This document shows, piece after piece, positions 44,066 through 53,351 of a stretch of DNA of 64,000 nt (the stretch's first letter is position 1; the number at the start of each line of letters is the position of its first letter). Made by a program: the position numbers and the translations under genes. The DNA comes from Paenibacillus sp. FSL H7-0331 (lineage in GTDB: Bacteria > Bacillota > Bacilli > Paenibacillales > NBRC-103111), in contig NZ_MRTH01000009.1 of NCBI RefSeq assembly GCF_001956045.1, positions 186,001 to 250,000 of the forward strand, in the 5' to 3' direction. The notes below the pieces were generated by a model. That model did not search any database. It was given only the letters and a program-made list of their open reading frames with translations, and was not told where the DNA came from.

Positions 44066-45412
44066 ATGAAGAAAGCGCTAACATTAATCTTATCTGCAGC
44101 ATTGCTAGTTACAGCCTCGGGATGTGGAGCTACCGCTACACCATCAGCCGGAGCGGATACAACGAAAAAACCGGATGCAGCCACACCTGCTCCAGCTCCA
44201 GCAGCAACAACAAGCAAAGATCCTGTGAAATTGCGTTTCTCCTGGTGGGGCGGTCAAGCAAGACATGACTATACACTGAAAATTATTGAATTGTATCAAC
44301 AAAAAAATCCCAACGTCAAGATCGAAGCCGAGTATGCAGCATTTGACGACTATTGGAAAAAGCTTGCTCCGCAAGCAGCTGCTAATGATTTGCCTGATAT
44401 TATCCAAATGGATGATGCCTATATCAGTCAATTCGGTGGTCGCGGGCAGCTTGAGGATCTACGTCCTTATATGGAAAAAGGAACGATTGATAAAACCAAT
44501 ATCTCTCCAGCTTACCTGAAAATCGGTGAATATGACGGCAAGCAATATCAATTAACAATGGGTGTGAATGCACTTGGCCCGGTTATGGATGCAGACCTGT
44601 TGAAGAAGATCGGCGCTCCTGTACCTGCCAAGGACTGGACCTGGGACGACATGGAAGCTTTGGCTAAAAAGTTCAAGGAAAACGGCAAGCTGTTCAGCGA
44701 TCGTGTCGATTACAAAACATTTTTCCCTTACTACCTGCGCAGTGTAGATCAAAGAATCTATACAGCTGACGGTACAGCACTTGGGTATACCGATGACAAG
44801 CCGTTTATCGACTTCTTCAAACGTTACCAAAGATGGTATGATGCTGGTTACGTATTGACTCTGGACAAGATGGCACAAAAGAAATTGACGCCGGAAGATG
44901 ACGAAATGGTGTTGGGAAATGCAGGTGCTTCCTTCGCTTGGTCTAACCAATATATCGCATGGACTGCAGCGGCCAAACGTCCTACTGAAATCATCGCACC
45001 TCCAGGCAACACAGGCAAAAAAGCATTGTTCCTAAAATCAAGCCAAGGCTTGTCAGTTACCAAAAACTCCAAGAATAAAGAAGAAGCAATCAAATTCGTT
45101 AACTTCTTCATCAATGATCTTGAAGTTCACAAAATCATGAAGGGCGAGCGCGGAGTTCCCATTAACTCCAAAATTCAGGAAGCTCTCAAACCGCTCTTAA
45201 AGCCAGAAGAAACCAAAGTATTTGAATATGTAGCATGGGCAGCAGAGAACAGCAGTCCGAACGATCCTCCATACCCAGTAGGTTCCGTTGAAGTTCTGAA
45301 GGTTCTGCAGGATGTAGGCGAGCAAATTCTCTACAAGAAAATTTCCGTAGAGGATGGAGCTGCCAAGTTCCGTAAAGAAGCGAATGCCATCCTTGCCAAA
45401 AACAAAAAGTAA
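44066..45412 (+). CDS. Extracellular sugar-binding lipoprotein, family 1 (tandem copy 2)
   Basis: A 448-residue paralogue of the preceding lipoprotein: lipobox ASGC, then KLRFSWWGGQARHDYTLKIIELYQ, AAFDDYWKKLAPQAAANDLPDII and KGERGVPINSKIQEALKPLLKPEE, each nearly identical to copy 1. The spacer between lipobox and domain differs most. GGGAGG precedes the ATG. It has its own promoter module and terminator, so the two proteins can be made in parallel. Small ligand-site differences could widen the substrate range (inference). Confidence 0.93.
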   Translation: MKKALTLILSAALLVTASGCGATATPSAGADTTKKPDAATPAPAPAATTSKDPVKLRFSWWGGQARHDYTLKIIELYQQKNPNVKIEAEYAAFDDYWKKLAPQAAANDLPDIIQMDDAYISQFGGRGQLEDLRPYMEKGTIDKTNISPAYLKIGEYDGKQYQLTMGVNALGPVMDADLLKKIGAPVPAKDWTWDDMEALAKKFKENGKLFSDRVDYKTFFPYYLRSVDQRIYTADGTALGYTDDKPFIDFFKRYQRWYDAGYVLTLDKMAQKKLTPEDDEMVLGNAGASFAWSNQYIAWTAAAKRPTEIIAPPGNTGKKALFLKSSQGLSVTKNSKNKEEAIKFVNFFINDLEVHKIMKGERGVPINSKIQEALKPLLKPEETKVFEYVAWAAENSSPNDPPYPVGSVEVLKVLQDVGEQILYKKISVEDGAAKFRKEANAILAKNKK

Positions 45413-45423
45413 TGAATGAAACC

Positions 45424-45470
45424 GATCAGGACATGAGCAGCTACTGAAGCTCTCGTCCTGATCTTTTTTT
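45424..45470 (+). terminator. Terminator after tandem copy 2
   Basis: GATCAGGACatGAGC, 10-nt loop, GCTCtcGTCCTGATC, then seven T residues. Confidence 0.92.
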
Positions 45471-45526
45471 GTTACCGAGCAGCTGCTGGAGTAAAAATGA
45501 GCGCTTTTATCGTAGATTAGTATCTC

Positions 45527-45554
45527 ATGTAAACGCATACAGTAATGGTACAAT
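45527..45554 (+). promoter_or_regulatory. cre (CcpA) site over promoter of third binding-protein operon
   Basis: ATGTAAACGCATACA (45527-45541) fits the cre consensus WTGNAANCGNWNNCW at every fixed position. It covers the -35/spacer of a promoter with -10 TACAAT (45549-45554), so CcpA should repress the operon when glucose-like sugars are available. Confidence 0.72.
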
Positions 45555-45606
45555 ACATATTAGAAATAACAATTAAAGGAAATTGATTAGGGGAGGAAAT
45601 GAAGAT

Positions 45607-46929
45607 ATGAAGAAATGGACCCAAGGTACTTTATTTTTATTGCTTGTCAGCTCGGTTCTTGTAGCAGGCTGCTCGAGTCGGACCGGACAAGCGGGAGGAG
45701 AGGCGCCGAAAACGGAACCCCCAGCGAAAACAGAAGCAGCTAAACCGGCACCAAGCACCGGAGGGGCCAAATCCAAGCTTTCTGTATACAGCACCGTAAA
45801 TGATCCACCGGTTCAAACGATTTACAGGGAAATTGGTGAAGCGTTCAAAAAAGAAAATCCAGACATAGATGTGGAGCTGCAGTTCCCAGGAACGGAGTAT
45901 GAGAATTTACTAAAGGTCAAAATGGCTGCTAACGATTTACCCGATGTGTTCGATACCCATGGCTGGGCTCAGATCCGATATGGTAAATATTTGGCAGACC
46001 TTCGCGGAGAAGCCTGGGCTTCACAAATGACGGATACGATCAAAAATGTCGTGACGGATAAAGATGGCAAAGTGTACGCTCTCGTTATTAGTGAAGCGAA
46101 GGACGGAATCGTGTACAATGCTGACCTTCTGAAGCAATACAGCATCCAACCACCCAAAACCTATGATGAACTGATGGCAGCAGCAGAGAAAATTAAAACC
46201 GAGTCAAAGGGTGACGTCACACCGTTCTACTTCTCTGGAATCGATAACTGGATGATCGGCTCTTATTTGGATATTTTCTCGACTTCTGCGTTCATTAGTG
46301 CACCCAAAAATGATGCCGAAGCCCTGATGAACAATACCTTTGACTGGAACAAGTGGGCTGATCTGTCGCAAAAGCTGTTGGATCTTCAAAAGAAGGGCTA
46401 CCTCAATAAGGACGCGCTGACTGCCAAATACAGTGATATGCCCAAGCTGTTCGCTAACGGTAAGGTAGCTTTTGCTCTATCCGGCCCATCATTCGCTGAT
46501 GAAGTGAGTAAAGTAAATACCAATCTGAAAATGGGCTACATTCCGGTTCCTTCTATGGTAGCTGGAGATACTCCTAACTTCTCCGGTGGCGAACGGAATA
46601 CGATGGGGATTTTCAAGGATACCAAACGTATGGAAGAATCGAAGAAGCTGGTTGCGTTTTTTGCCAAAAAAGAGAACATGACCAAAATTGCGAATTCAAC
46701 CAAATTACCTCCTGGACTCAAGGGCGTCGAAGCCAATCATAATTTTTCCGCTTTTTATAAAGAGTTTGAGAACATTCGTGTATTCCCTTACTTTGACCGT
46801 GTCTATTTGCCCAATGGCATGTGGGATGTTATGTGTAAGCAAGGAACCGAGCTGCTGGCTGATCGGATAACCCCACAGCAGTTTGCCCAAAACATGAAGC
46901 AGGAAGTTGAACGTCTACGCAAAAAATAA
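45607..46929 (+). CDS. Extracellular sugar-binding lipoprotein, family 1 (third system)
   Basis: A 440-residue lipoprotein with lipobox VAGC and a family-1 fold (SVYSTVNDPPVQTIYREIGEAFKKENPDIDVELQF, AANDLPDVFDTHGWA). It is only distantly related to the tandem pair upstream. GGGAGG is 10 nt before the chosen ATG; an upstream in-frame ATG lacks a site. It heads a complete unit with two permeases and its own YesM/YesN-type pair. A cre site lies on its promoter. A GC-rich intercistronic hairpin behind it would favour higher binding-protein levels than permease levels. Confidence 0.92.
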   Translation: MKKWTQGTLFLLLVSSVLVAGCSSRTGQAGGEAPKTEPPAKTEAAKPAPSTGGAKSKLSVYSTVNDPPVQTIYREIGEAFKKENPDIDVELQFPGTEYENLLKVKMAANDLPDVFDTHGWAQIRYGKYLADLRGEAWASQMTDTIKNVVTDKDGKVYALVISEAKDGIVYNADLLKQYSIQPPKTYDELMAAAEKIKTESKGDVTPFYFSGIDNWMIGSYLDIFSTSAFISAPKNDAEALMNNTFDWNKWADLSQKLLDLQKKGYLNKDALTAKYSDMPKLFANGKVAFALSGPSFADEVSKVNTNLKMGYIPVPSMVAGDTPNFSGGERNTMGIFKDTKRMEESKKLVAFFAKKENMTKIANSTKLPPGLKGVEANHNFSAFYKEFENIRVFPYFDRVYLPNGMWDVMCKQGTELLADRITPQQFAQNMKQEVERLRKK

Positions 46930-46944
46930 GGAGAGCTTATGGAC

Positions 46945-46970
46945 AGGGGGCTCGCTCTAGCGGGCTCCCC
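46945..46970 (+). other. Intercistronic hairpin between binding protein and permease genes
   Basis: AGGGGGCTCGC, TCTA loop, GCGGGCTCCCC: stable imperfect stem without a T tract, 15 bp after the binding-protein stop. Typical position for an mRNA-stabilising or attenuating hairpin in sugar ABC operons. Confidence 0.6.
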
Positions 46971-47002
46971 ATTGCTCTTTCCAGGAGAGATTGGAGGACA
47001 TC

Positions 47003-47959
47003 ATGCCAAGAACCACTTCAGAGCCAACAAGCCGGGATAACCTTTCGAGGCTGAAAACCACGGAGCAGCAAACTAATCGTTTGATCAAATGGAGCCGTTC
47101 GGCCTCCGTGCTTAATCTTATGTACATTCCAGCGTTAGCCTTGTTTAGTGTGTTCATCTTATACCCTTTTATAAAAGGGATTCAAATTTCATTTACGAAC
47201 TGGGATGGTTACTCACAGGAATATGGCTGGGTACAGGTGGATAATTATATACGGATGTTCAAGGATCCGATTATCGGGAATACAATCAAAAATACGTTTA
47301 TTTATGGTATAGGCAGCACATTTTTTCAAAACCTGGTAGGCTTGATGTACGCACTGCTGTTAAATCAAAGCATACGTATGCGCGGCTTGACGCGTACCAT
47401 CATTTATTTGCCTGTCATCATCAGTCCGCTAATTATGGGGTATATTTGGTACTTCTTTTTCCAATATAACGGTGGAGCGCTTAATGATATTATTCTTTTA
47501 TTTGCCAATGAACCGATCAACTTGCTTGCCAATGACAAAATCAACGTATGGTTGATTACCTTCGTTAACACATATCAGTATTTGGGGATCGCGATGGTCA
47601 TTTTTTTGGCAGGCTTACAAACCATACCGAAAGATTACTACGAAGCCGCTCAAATTGATGGTGCAACGAAGTTTTCCCAATTTATCCATGTGACCTGGCC
47701 TTTACTTGCTCCATCTGTGACTATCAACATTGTTTTGAATCTGATAGGCGGCTTTAAGCTGTTTGATGTGGTCGTTTCCTTAACAGGCGGCGGTCCGGGT
47801 TATGCATCCGCATCGTTATCGACATTGATGTATCAGCTTTATTTTGCCAGACAGGATGCGGGTTATGCGGCAGCATTGGGTAACCTGATGTTTGTTATCA
47901 TATCCATCATCAGTATCGGTTCGCTGTATTTCCTTCGTCGAAAGGAAGTGACATCATGA
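47003..47959 (+). CDS. Sugar ABC transporter permease (MalF/UgpA type)
   Basis: A 318-residue permease, six helices, the first at [28 protein letters not shown] loop [28 protein letters not shown] five bases before this ATG decides the start over a TTG four codons earlier. It overlaps the next permease by ATGA. Works with the lipoprotein upstream; the ATPase is encoded elsewhere. Confidence 0.93.
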   Translation: MPRTTSEPTSRDNLSRLKTTEQQTNRLIKWSRSASVLNLMYIPALALFSVFILYPFIKGIQISFTNWDGYSQEYGWVQVDNYIRMFKDPIIGNTIKNTFIYGIGSTFFQNLVGLMYALLLNQSIRMRGLTRTIIYLPVIISPLIMGYIWYFFFQYNGGALNDIILLFANEPINLLANDKINVWLITFVNTYQYLGIAMVIFLAGLQTIPKDYYEAAQIDGATKFSQFIHVTWPLLAPSVTINIVLNLIGGFKLFDVVVSLTGGGPGYASASLSTLMYQLYFARQDAGYAAALGNLMFVIISIISIGSLYFLRRKEVTS

Positions 47960-48771
47960 GTACGATATCGAAGCCTTTAAAATATATATCTATTCTGATC
48001 TGTTTGCTGCACATTCTTCCCTTTTATGTTCTGATCACAACATCCTTCAAAGCCGTGGATGATCCAAGCTCCAAGTGGATATTGCCCGGCTATCTATATC
48101 TCGATAATTTCTACAAAGCTTGGGAGCAGGCCCATTTGGGCAGCGCTTTTATGAATAATATGATCATCACCTTTGTGAGTGTACTCCTCGTTATTATTCT
48201 TGGCGCTGCATCATCTTATCCACTTGCTCGCTATAAAACCAAATGGAATTCATTCATCTATACATTGTTTATTTCTGCGTTGATTGTTCCGCCGCTGACG
48301 ATACTGGTCCCCCTATATAAGCTGTACGTGGATCTTCATGCCTTGAATACGTTATGGGGCATCGTACTGCTGCATGTAACTTTTAACCTGCCGATCACGA
48401 TTTTCCTGTACAGCGGATTCATTGGTACCATTCCAAGAGAGCTGGACGAAGCGGCGATGATTGACGGCTCCAGTCATCTGGGTCTTTTCTTCAGGATCAT
48501 CTTGCCCTTACTCAAGCCGGTGACAGCTTCGGTTATTATTTTAACGGGAGTCGCGGTTTGGAATGACTATTCATTTTCTGTATTTTTTCTGCAAAAAACA
48601 GAGGTGCATACATTAACCGTTGCTCTCTCAGCCTTTTTTGGTCAATACAACAGCAACATCGGGTGGGTCGCTTCAGGTTCATTAATGGGTGCTGTTCCGA
48701 TGACGATTCTGTACTTGTTTTTACAAAAATATTTTATACACGGGCTCTCTTCGGGGGCCATTAAGGGGTAA
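47956..48771 (+). CDS. Sugar ABC transporter permease (MalG/UgpE type)
   Basis: A 271-residue inner-membrane permease with EAA loop [23 protein letters not shown] and the C-terminal [18 protein letters not shown] ending of the MalG group. The 4-nt ATGA overlap with the preceding permease shows coupled translation. It is followed 81 bp later by the sensor kinase gene of the same unit. Confidence 0.93.
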   Translation: MSTISKPLKYISILICLLHILPFYVLITTSFKAVDDPSSKWILPGYLYLDNFYKAWEQAHLGSAFMNNMIITFVSVLLVIILGAASSYPLARYKTKWNSFIYTLFISALIVPPLTILVPLYKLYVDLHALNTLWGIVLLHVTFNLPITIFLYSGFIGTIPRELDEAAMIDGSSHLGLFFRIILPLLKPVTASVIILTGVAVWNDYSFSVFFLQKTEVHTLTVALSAFFGQYNSNIGWVASGSLMGAVPMTILYLFLQKYFIHGLSSGAIKG

Positions 48772-48812
48772 TGCATTTCGAATATACGGAGGGGTGGCTG
48801 ATGACGTATAAT

Positions 48813-48836
48813 GTTGGAAATGATATCGCTTCCAAC
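48813..48836 (+). promoter_or_regulatory. Stem-loop directly before kinase ribosome site
   Basis: GTTGGAA, 10-nt loop, TTCCAAC, ending one base before AAAGGGGA of the kinase gene. It could affect kinase translation. A second ribosome site (GGAGGGG) with an ATG at 48801 lies just upstream in another frame. Confidence 0.45.
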
Positions 48837-48852
48837 AAAGGGGAATTTATCG

Positions 48853-50586
48853 ATGAGGCTTGCGTATTCCTTACGAATGAAATTGACGATGCTCTTCATC
48901 ATATCGATCATTGTTCCGGTGCTAATCATTATCTGGGCTATGCCATCCTACTTTCACAGTCTGATTTCGGAGGATACCACGGCTTTGACAGAAGGGACTT
49001 TAACGACACTTTCCGGTAATTTGGAAACGTATCTTGAAGATTTGGAGCGATTAACGGTAGCTCCATACTGGAGCGCCGAAGTGATGCAAGCGCTGAAGGT
49101 AAAGGCAAGTGAAACGAGCGAGACCGAGCTCTATACGAAATACTTAACAGAAAAATCATTAACGGGGACGCTCCCCATTTTCCTGAAAAACACGAGAAAA
49201 GATATTTTAGGCACCATTCTTCTGCCTTTTGATGGCTCTGCCTATGTAACTTCATTAACGAATGCGAATGAAGCCACGGAGAACTTCCCTTTTACGAAGC
49301 AGGATTGGTACAAGAAGGCGCTTGAAGCGGATGGAAGGGTCAGTTTTATTAGTGTGCATCCGCAGGATTATTTGAAGTACCGCACTACTACCCAAGTATT
49401 TTCGGTAGCACGACTCATTAAGGACCCGGATTCAAGCCAGCCGCTGGCTGTGATTATGGCTGATGCCGATACGGTGGTGCTGGAGCGAATTGTTCGTGAT
49501 ATCCGCTTTAATGTAAGCTCGATTATCGCTATTTATGATGATAACGAAAAATTGATTTATTCCACGCATCCTTTATCCAAAGAGTTGGAGGAGAAGGCGA
49601 TTCTGGAAGGGCCGAATGGTCAAACCGTAGATTCCTATGTAGTCGTGTCCAAGCAAATATCAACGGCCAAATGGACGGTTGTTGTGCTGCTGTCCAATAC
49701 AGAGCTTAAGGAAAAGGTGCGCTGGATGTACGCGGCGGGTGCTCTTTTTGCTGGAGGCGGTATCGTACTGACCTTATTGGTTTTCTTTGTCTTGTCGAGT
49801 GCAATCATTAAACCGTTCAAGGAAATGATTCTCGTTATGCGCCGGGTGCAGCGAGGAGATCTGAAAACCCGATTTTCTTTTCGTGGGAGGGATGAAATCT
49901 CGGAGCTGGGTGCCGCATTCAATACGATGATCGATCAGCTTGGTGATCTGATTGACAGTGAATATAAAGCCGTTTTAAGCAAACGCAATGCCGAATATCG
50001 AGCGCTGCAATCGCAAATCCAGCCTCATTTTTTGTACAACACGTTGAATGGCTTTATTGGATTAAATCGGATGGGTGATCGCAAGCTGTTGGAAAAAGCG
50101 ATCTTTTCCCTGAGCAGCATGCTGCGGTACATATTGGAGCATAACGATTGGACGACACTTGGAGAAGAACTGCAGTTTTTACGCCAATACGGCGAGCTTC
50201 AGCAAATTCGGTTCTCCGATAAGCTAACGGTTTATATTCAATCCGACGCAGATGTGCATGGGATCCGGCTGCCCAAGCTGCTGCTCCAGCCGCTTGTTGA
50301 AAATGCGATTATTCACGGAATCGAGCCGATGGATCGGCCCTGTCTGCTTAGAATTGAAAGCCATTGGCTGCGTGCAAGTGATCGTGAAATGCTGGAAATA
50401 GTGATTGCGGATAATGGAATGGGGTTCTTACAGGATAAGGTAAATGAGAAGGTGGATATCGGTATGGCCAATGTCAGAGAGCGACTTCATTTGGCCTATG
50501 AGCATGCGGAACTATCTATATACAGTAAGCCTCTTGAAGGAACGACGATAACCATTCATATTCCTGTTCAGGGGGGAACACTATGA
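48853..50586 (+). CDS. Sensor histidine kinase, YesM-like (third transport unit)
   Basis: A 577-residue kinase. TM1 about 10-30 (MKLTMLFIISIIVPVLIIIW), an extracellular dCache-like sensor to about 285, TM2 about 290-312, HAMP, kinase core QSQIQPHFLYNTLNGFIGL and ATPase part LLQPLVENAIIHGIE, DNGMGF, GMANVRERL. The start was placed at the ATG with AAAGGGG at 9 nt; the longer frame has no fitting site. It overlaps the regulator gene by ATGA. It is probably the sugar-responsive kinase for the flanking transporter. Confidence 0.91.
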   Translation: MRLAYSLRMKLTMLFIISIIVPVLIIIWAMPSYFHSLISEDTTALTEGTLTTLSGNLETYLEDLERLTVAPYWSAEVMQALKVKASETSETELYTKYLTEKSLTGTLPIFLKNTRKDILGTILLPFDGSAYVTSLTNANEATENFPFTKQDWYKKALEADGRVSFISVHPQDYLKYRTTTQVFSVARLIKDPDSSQPLAVIMADADTVVLERIVRDIRFNVSSIIAIYDDNEKLIYSTHPLSKELEEKAILEGPNGQTVDSYVVVSKQISTAKWTVVVLLSNTELKEKVRWMYAAGALFAGGGIVLTLLVFFVLSSAIIKPFKEMILVMRRVQRGDLKTRFSFRGRDEISELGAAFNTMIDQLGDLIDSEYKAVLSKRNAEYRALQSQIQPHFLYNTLNGFIGLNRMGDRKLLEKAIFSLSSMLRYILEHNDWTTLGEELQFLRQYGELQQIRFSDKLTVYIQSDADVHGIRLPKLLLQPLVENAIIHGIEPMDRPCLLRIESHWLRASDREMLEIVIADNGMGFLQDKVNEKVDIGMANVRERLHLAYEHAELSIYSKPLEGTTITIHIPVQGGTL

Positions 50587-52109
50587 GGATTGTCATTGCT
50601 GACGATGAAAGCCTGGTCAGGATCAGCTTAACCAGCATGATCGTAGAAATGGAGGGGGCCTGGGAGCTAGCTGGAGAAGCCACGAATGGTGCGGAGCTGT
50701 TGGAGTTGATTAGGCGGGAAAAGCCCGATATCGTACTTGTCGATATTCGTATGCCCCTGCTGAACGGATTACAGGCAATGGAGAAGGGCTCGATCATTTC
50801 GCCGAATACGTACTGGATTATCGTGTCTGGTTATTCAGATTTCTCCTATGTACAGGAGGCATTGAAACGTGGGGCGGTTGATTATCTACTCAAACCAGTC
50901 AGTCCTCAGGATCTGGAGGAAGCCTTAATCAAATCCTCGCAGGAAAAGCAGAAACGACAGCTGCTGCTGGGTAAACGGTTTGAAAATGAGTTGGTTTCCC
51001 TCGTTCATGGATTAACGGATGTTCACATGCTACCCGATGACAGTATGATTCCGCACGTTCGGTTTCAAATTGTGATGATTTATAACGATGGCAGCCATTG
51101 CGATGTAGGAAAAATGGTTGGACGATCACCGTACTTAGATAAGCTTCGGTGCTCGATGGATGCCTATTCAGCTTCCGGGGTTTATGGAGTTTTCATCCTG
51201 ATGCCTATGGGAGGAGCCGCATTTATTACGGCATGGAATCAGGCAGATCACTGTAGATCGAACACATTGGTCCAGCAGCTGCTCACCAATCTGAAGGAAG
51301 CGGTTCATCAAGACGGGAACAACCGCATAGCGATTACCGCGATCTTTTCTGAGGAGTGTGAGAATTGTAACGTGCTGCTGGAGCGGCTTGACGAGCTGCA
51401 GGCTTGGGGCCCGCTGCGCGCCGTGAATGGAATTAATTGCTGCTCTTCTGCGGCTGAATTAGCCAAATTATCCTCCAAGGAGGGCGTAGAAGAGCTGGCA
51501 GCCATTCTGCTCAGGCTGAATCAATGCTATAAAGAGAAGGATTACATGACATATGCCAAAACGGTAATTGATTTGGAGCGTTGGTCCCATAAGCATGAAG
51601 AAAGCTGTTTAAGCACCTTAAAGTCTGCAATCTGCGATTTCATCCACGTAGGTCTGGATTGCAAGCTGGATCATACACAAACTTTCTCACATTGGAAAGA
51701 TGGCTTGAGTCGCCATGGCGAGCAGCTTCTCAGCAGTGGGGAAGGGATAGGCTGCTCGCTTGTGGATATGTCAATCGCCTATATTGAGCAAAAGTATATG
51801 CAGGATATTAGTATTACTCAGGTTGCCCAGGAGTTAAATGTAACACCCAATTATTTGAGCACATTGTTTCGCAAAAAAACAGGTACGACCTTTATCAAAT
51901 ATGTCACCCATATCCGCATGCTCAAGTCGAAGGAATTGCTCGCCTTGCCCAATGCCCAGGTACAAAAGGTTTCCGAGCAAATGGGTTACCTCAGCACTCG
52001 GCACTTCACCAAGCTATTTAAAGAACATACGGGCTGTTATCCTTCCGATTATAGAAAACAGCTTCTGCAGCAAGAGACGCAGACGAAAGAGCAAATTAAA
52101 TCCTATTAA
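50583..52109 (+). CDS. AraC-type response regulator, YesN-like (third transport unit)
   Basis: A 508-residue regulator: receiver domain (MRIVIADDESLVRISL, phospho-acceptor in IVLVDIRMPLLNG, LLKPV Lys), a middle domain, and a C-terminal AraC domain (ISITQVAQELNVTPNYLSTLFRKKTGTTFIKYV, MGYLSTRHFTKLFKEHTGCYPSDYR). It starts inside the kinase stop codon (ATGA) and is followed by a terminator. Its likely target is the promoter of the binding-protein gene of this unit. Confidence 0.92.
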   Translation: MRIVIADDESLVRISLTSMIVEMEGAWELAGEATNGAELLELIRREKPDIVLVDIRMPLLNGLQAMEKGSIISPNTYWIIVSGYSDFSYVQEALKRGAVDYLLKPVSPQDLEEALIKSSQEKQKRQLLLGKRFENELVSLVHGLTDVHMLPDDSMIPHVRFQIVMIYNDGSHCDVGKMVGRSPYLDKLRCSMDAYSASGVYGVFILMPMGGAAFITAWNQADHCRSNTLVQQLLTNLKEAVHQDGNNRIAITAIFSEECENCNVLLERLDELQAWGPLRAVNGINCCSSAAELAKLSSKEGVEELAAILLRLNQCYKEKDYMTYAKTVIDLERWSHKHEESCLSTLKSAICDFIHVGLDCKLDHTQTFSHWKDGLSRHGEQLLSSGEGIGCSLVDMSIAYIEQKYMQDISITQVAQELNVTPNYLSTLFRKKTGTTFIKYVTHIRMLKSKELLALPNAQVQKVSEQMGYLSTRHFTKLFKEHTGCYPSDYRKQLLQQETQTKEQIKSY

Positions 52110-52118
52110 TGGAATCCG

Positions 52119-52149
52119 GACTTATGCGCAGAGACGTATAAGTCTTTTT
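52119..52149 (+). terminator. Terminator of third transport unit
   Basis: GACTTATGCG, 6-nt loop, CGTATAAGTC (one G-T pair), followed by five T residues. Confidence 0.87.
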
Positions 52150-52241
52150 GTAATGATTGTGTACTACAAATTATGAAGTAGCTTTCACTCTGGAAATATT
52201 TAATAGCAATCACAGCCCCTTCCAGCGGGGTTAGCAAACCT

Positions 52242-53195
52242 TTGCATGATGTACTTAAACAAGCTAAATGTGTGTTAGAGGAGCTTGGCTACAGGGTTGT
52301 GGAAGGAAACACAATCTGGTCTCAGCATAAATGTGTCAGTGCTTCGAAGAAGGTTAGAGCGCAGGAACTGCAAAGCTTTTTACTAGATGAACATGTGAGC
52401 GCTATCATTCCTCCTTGGGGTGGTGAATTTTTGATGGAAATTCTTCCGCTGCTGGATTGGGAACTGTTGAAGGCAACTGCGCCTAAGTGGATTCTTGGAT
52501 ATTCGGACATCAGTACATTTTTGTTTGCGTATACATTATTAACCGGATTTGCGACAGCACATGGAACGAACTATATCGATCTTCGCTCTGCTACGCCAGG
52601 TGTTATCAGCTCGCGATGGGCAGCGGTCCTGGGTACTGGTGCCAATGAATCTGTCGAGCAAGTATCTTCAGATTTATACCAATCATCTTGGGACTTCCCC
52701 AAACCGGGCTTTAATCTGGATACACCCACGGTATGGAAGATTCTTGGTAAGGAAGACGATCCAACCTACGAACAGCAGATGACTGGAAGATTAATAGGCG
52801 GCTGTCTCGATACGATATCGATATTGATCGGTACTCGTTATGCACCTGTACAAGAGTTCTCACAGCAGTATTGCCATGAAACTGGAATGGTGTGGTATTT
52901 GGAAAGCTGTGAAATGAATGCCGCTGAGCTGTATCGGCATTTGTGGCAAATGAAGCATTGCGGTTGGTTTGAGAATACGAATGGAGTGCTTATCGGTAGA
53001 CCAGCAGGCTATTCCCCTACACAAGACTTTGGATTGCAGGATGCGCTGCATCAAGTATTTGATGATTTGCATATACCTGTCATTTATGAGGTGGATATTG
53101 GTCATGTGCCACCTCAGCTGACACTGGTAAATGGGGCTTTCACCTATGTATCCAGCAGAGCAGGGAAGGGAAGCATAACTATGTCCTATACTTGA
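52242..53195 (+). CDS. S66-family peptidase (MccF/LD-carboxypeptidase-like), 5' end damaged
   Basis: The body is an S66 serine peptidase (LD-carboxypeptidase or microcin-immunity MccF-like). The expected catalytic elements are present: PPWGGEFLMEILPLLDW, nucleophile Ser in GYSDIST, Glu in YLESCEM, and His in EVDIGHVPPQ. The first codon here is TTG, without a good ribosome site. Upstream in the same frame the DNA still encodes the conserved first strand IAITAPSSGVSKP, but it is then cut off by a TAG (52179), and the preceding Gly-rich part continues only in another frame. The upstream terminator is just 30 bp away. The gene is either a pseudogene or is started irregularly. Confidence 0.7.
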   Translation: MHDVLKQAKCVLEELGYRVVEGNTIWSQHKCVSASKKVRAQELQSFLLDEHVSAIIPPWGGEFLMEILPLLDWELLKATAPKWILGYSDISTFLFAYTLLTGFATAHGTNYIDLRSATPGVISSRWAAVLGTGANESVEQVSSDLYQSSWDFPKPGFNLDTPTVWKILGKEDDPTYEQQMTGRLIGGCLDTISILIGTRYAPVQEFSQQYCHETGMVWYLESCEMNAAELYRHLWQMKHCGWFENTNGVLIGRPAGYSPTQDFGLQDALHQVFDDLHIPVIYEVDIGHVPPQLTLVNGAFTYVSSRAGKGSITMSYT

Positions 53196-53234
53196 TATCT
53201 ACTAATTCGAGGGCAGCAGAATGGTGTCAAGAGT

Positions 53235-53295
53235 CTGTATTTTGAACAAAGTGGACGGTTTTTTAAATTCCTAACCCTCTCAAAATCTTTATAAT
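53235..53295 (+). promoter_or_regulatory. Conserved promoter module, copy C
   Basis: GTATTTTGAAC (53237) and GTTTTTTAAATTC (53258) 21 bp apart with ACGG at the junction, then 32 bp to a perfect TATAAT -10. Same element and spacing as before the two tandem binding-protein genes about 9-11 kb upstream. Confidence 0.77.
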
Positions 53296-53351
53296 AGAAT
53301 ATATAGGAAAGCAACACATACTGCATACTACTTGTATAGGGGTTGAAATTC

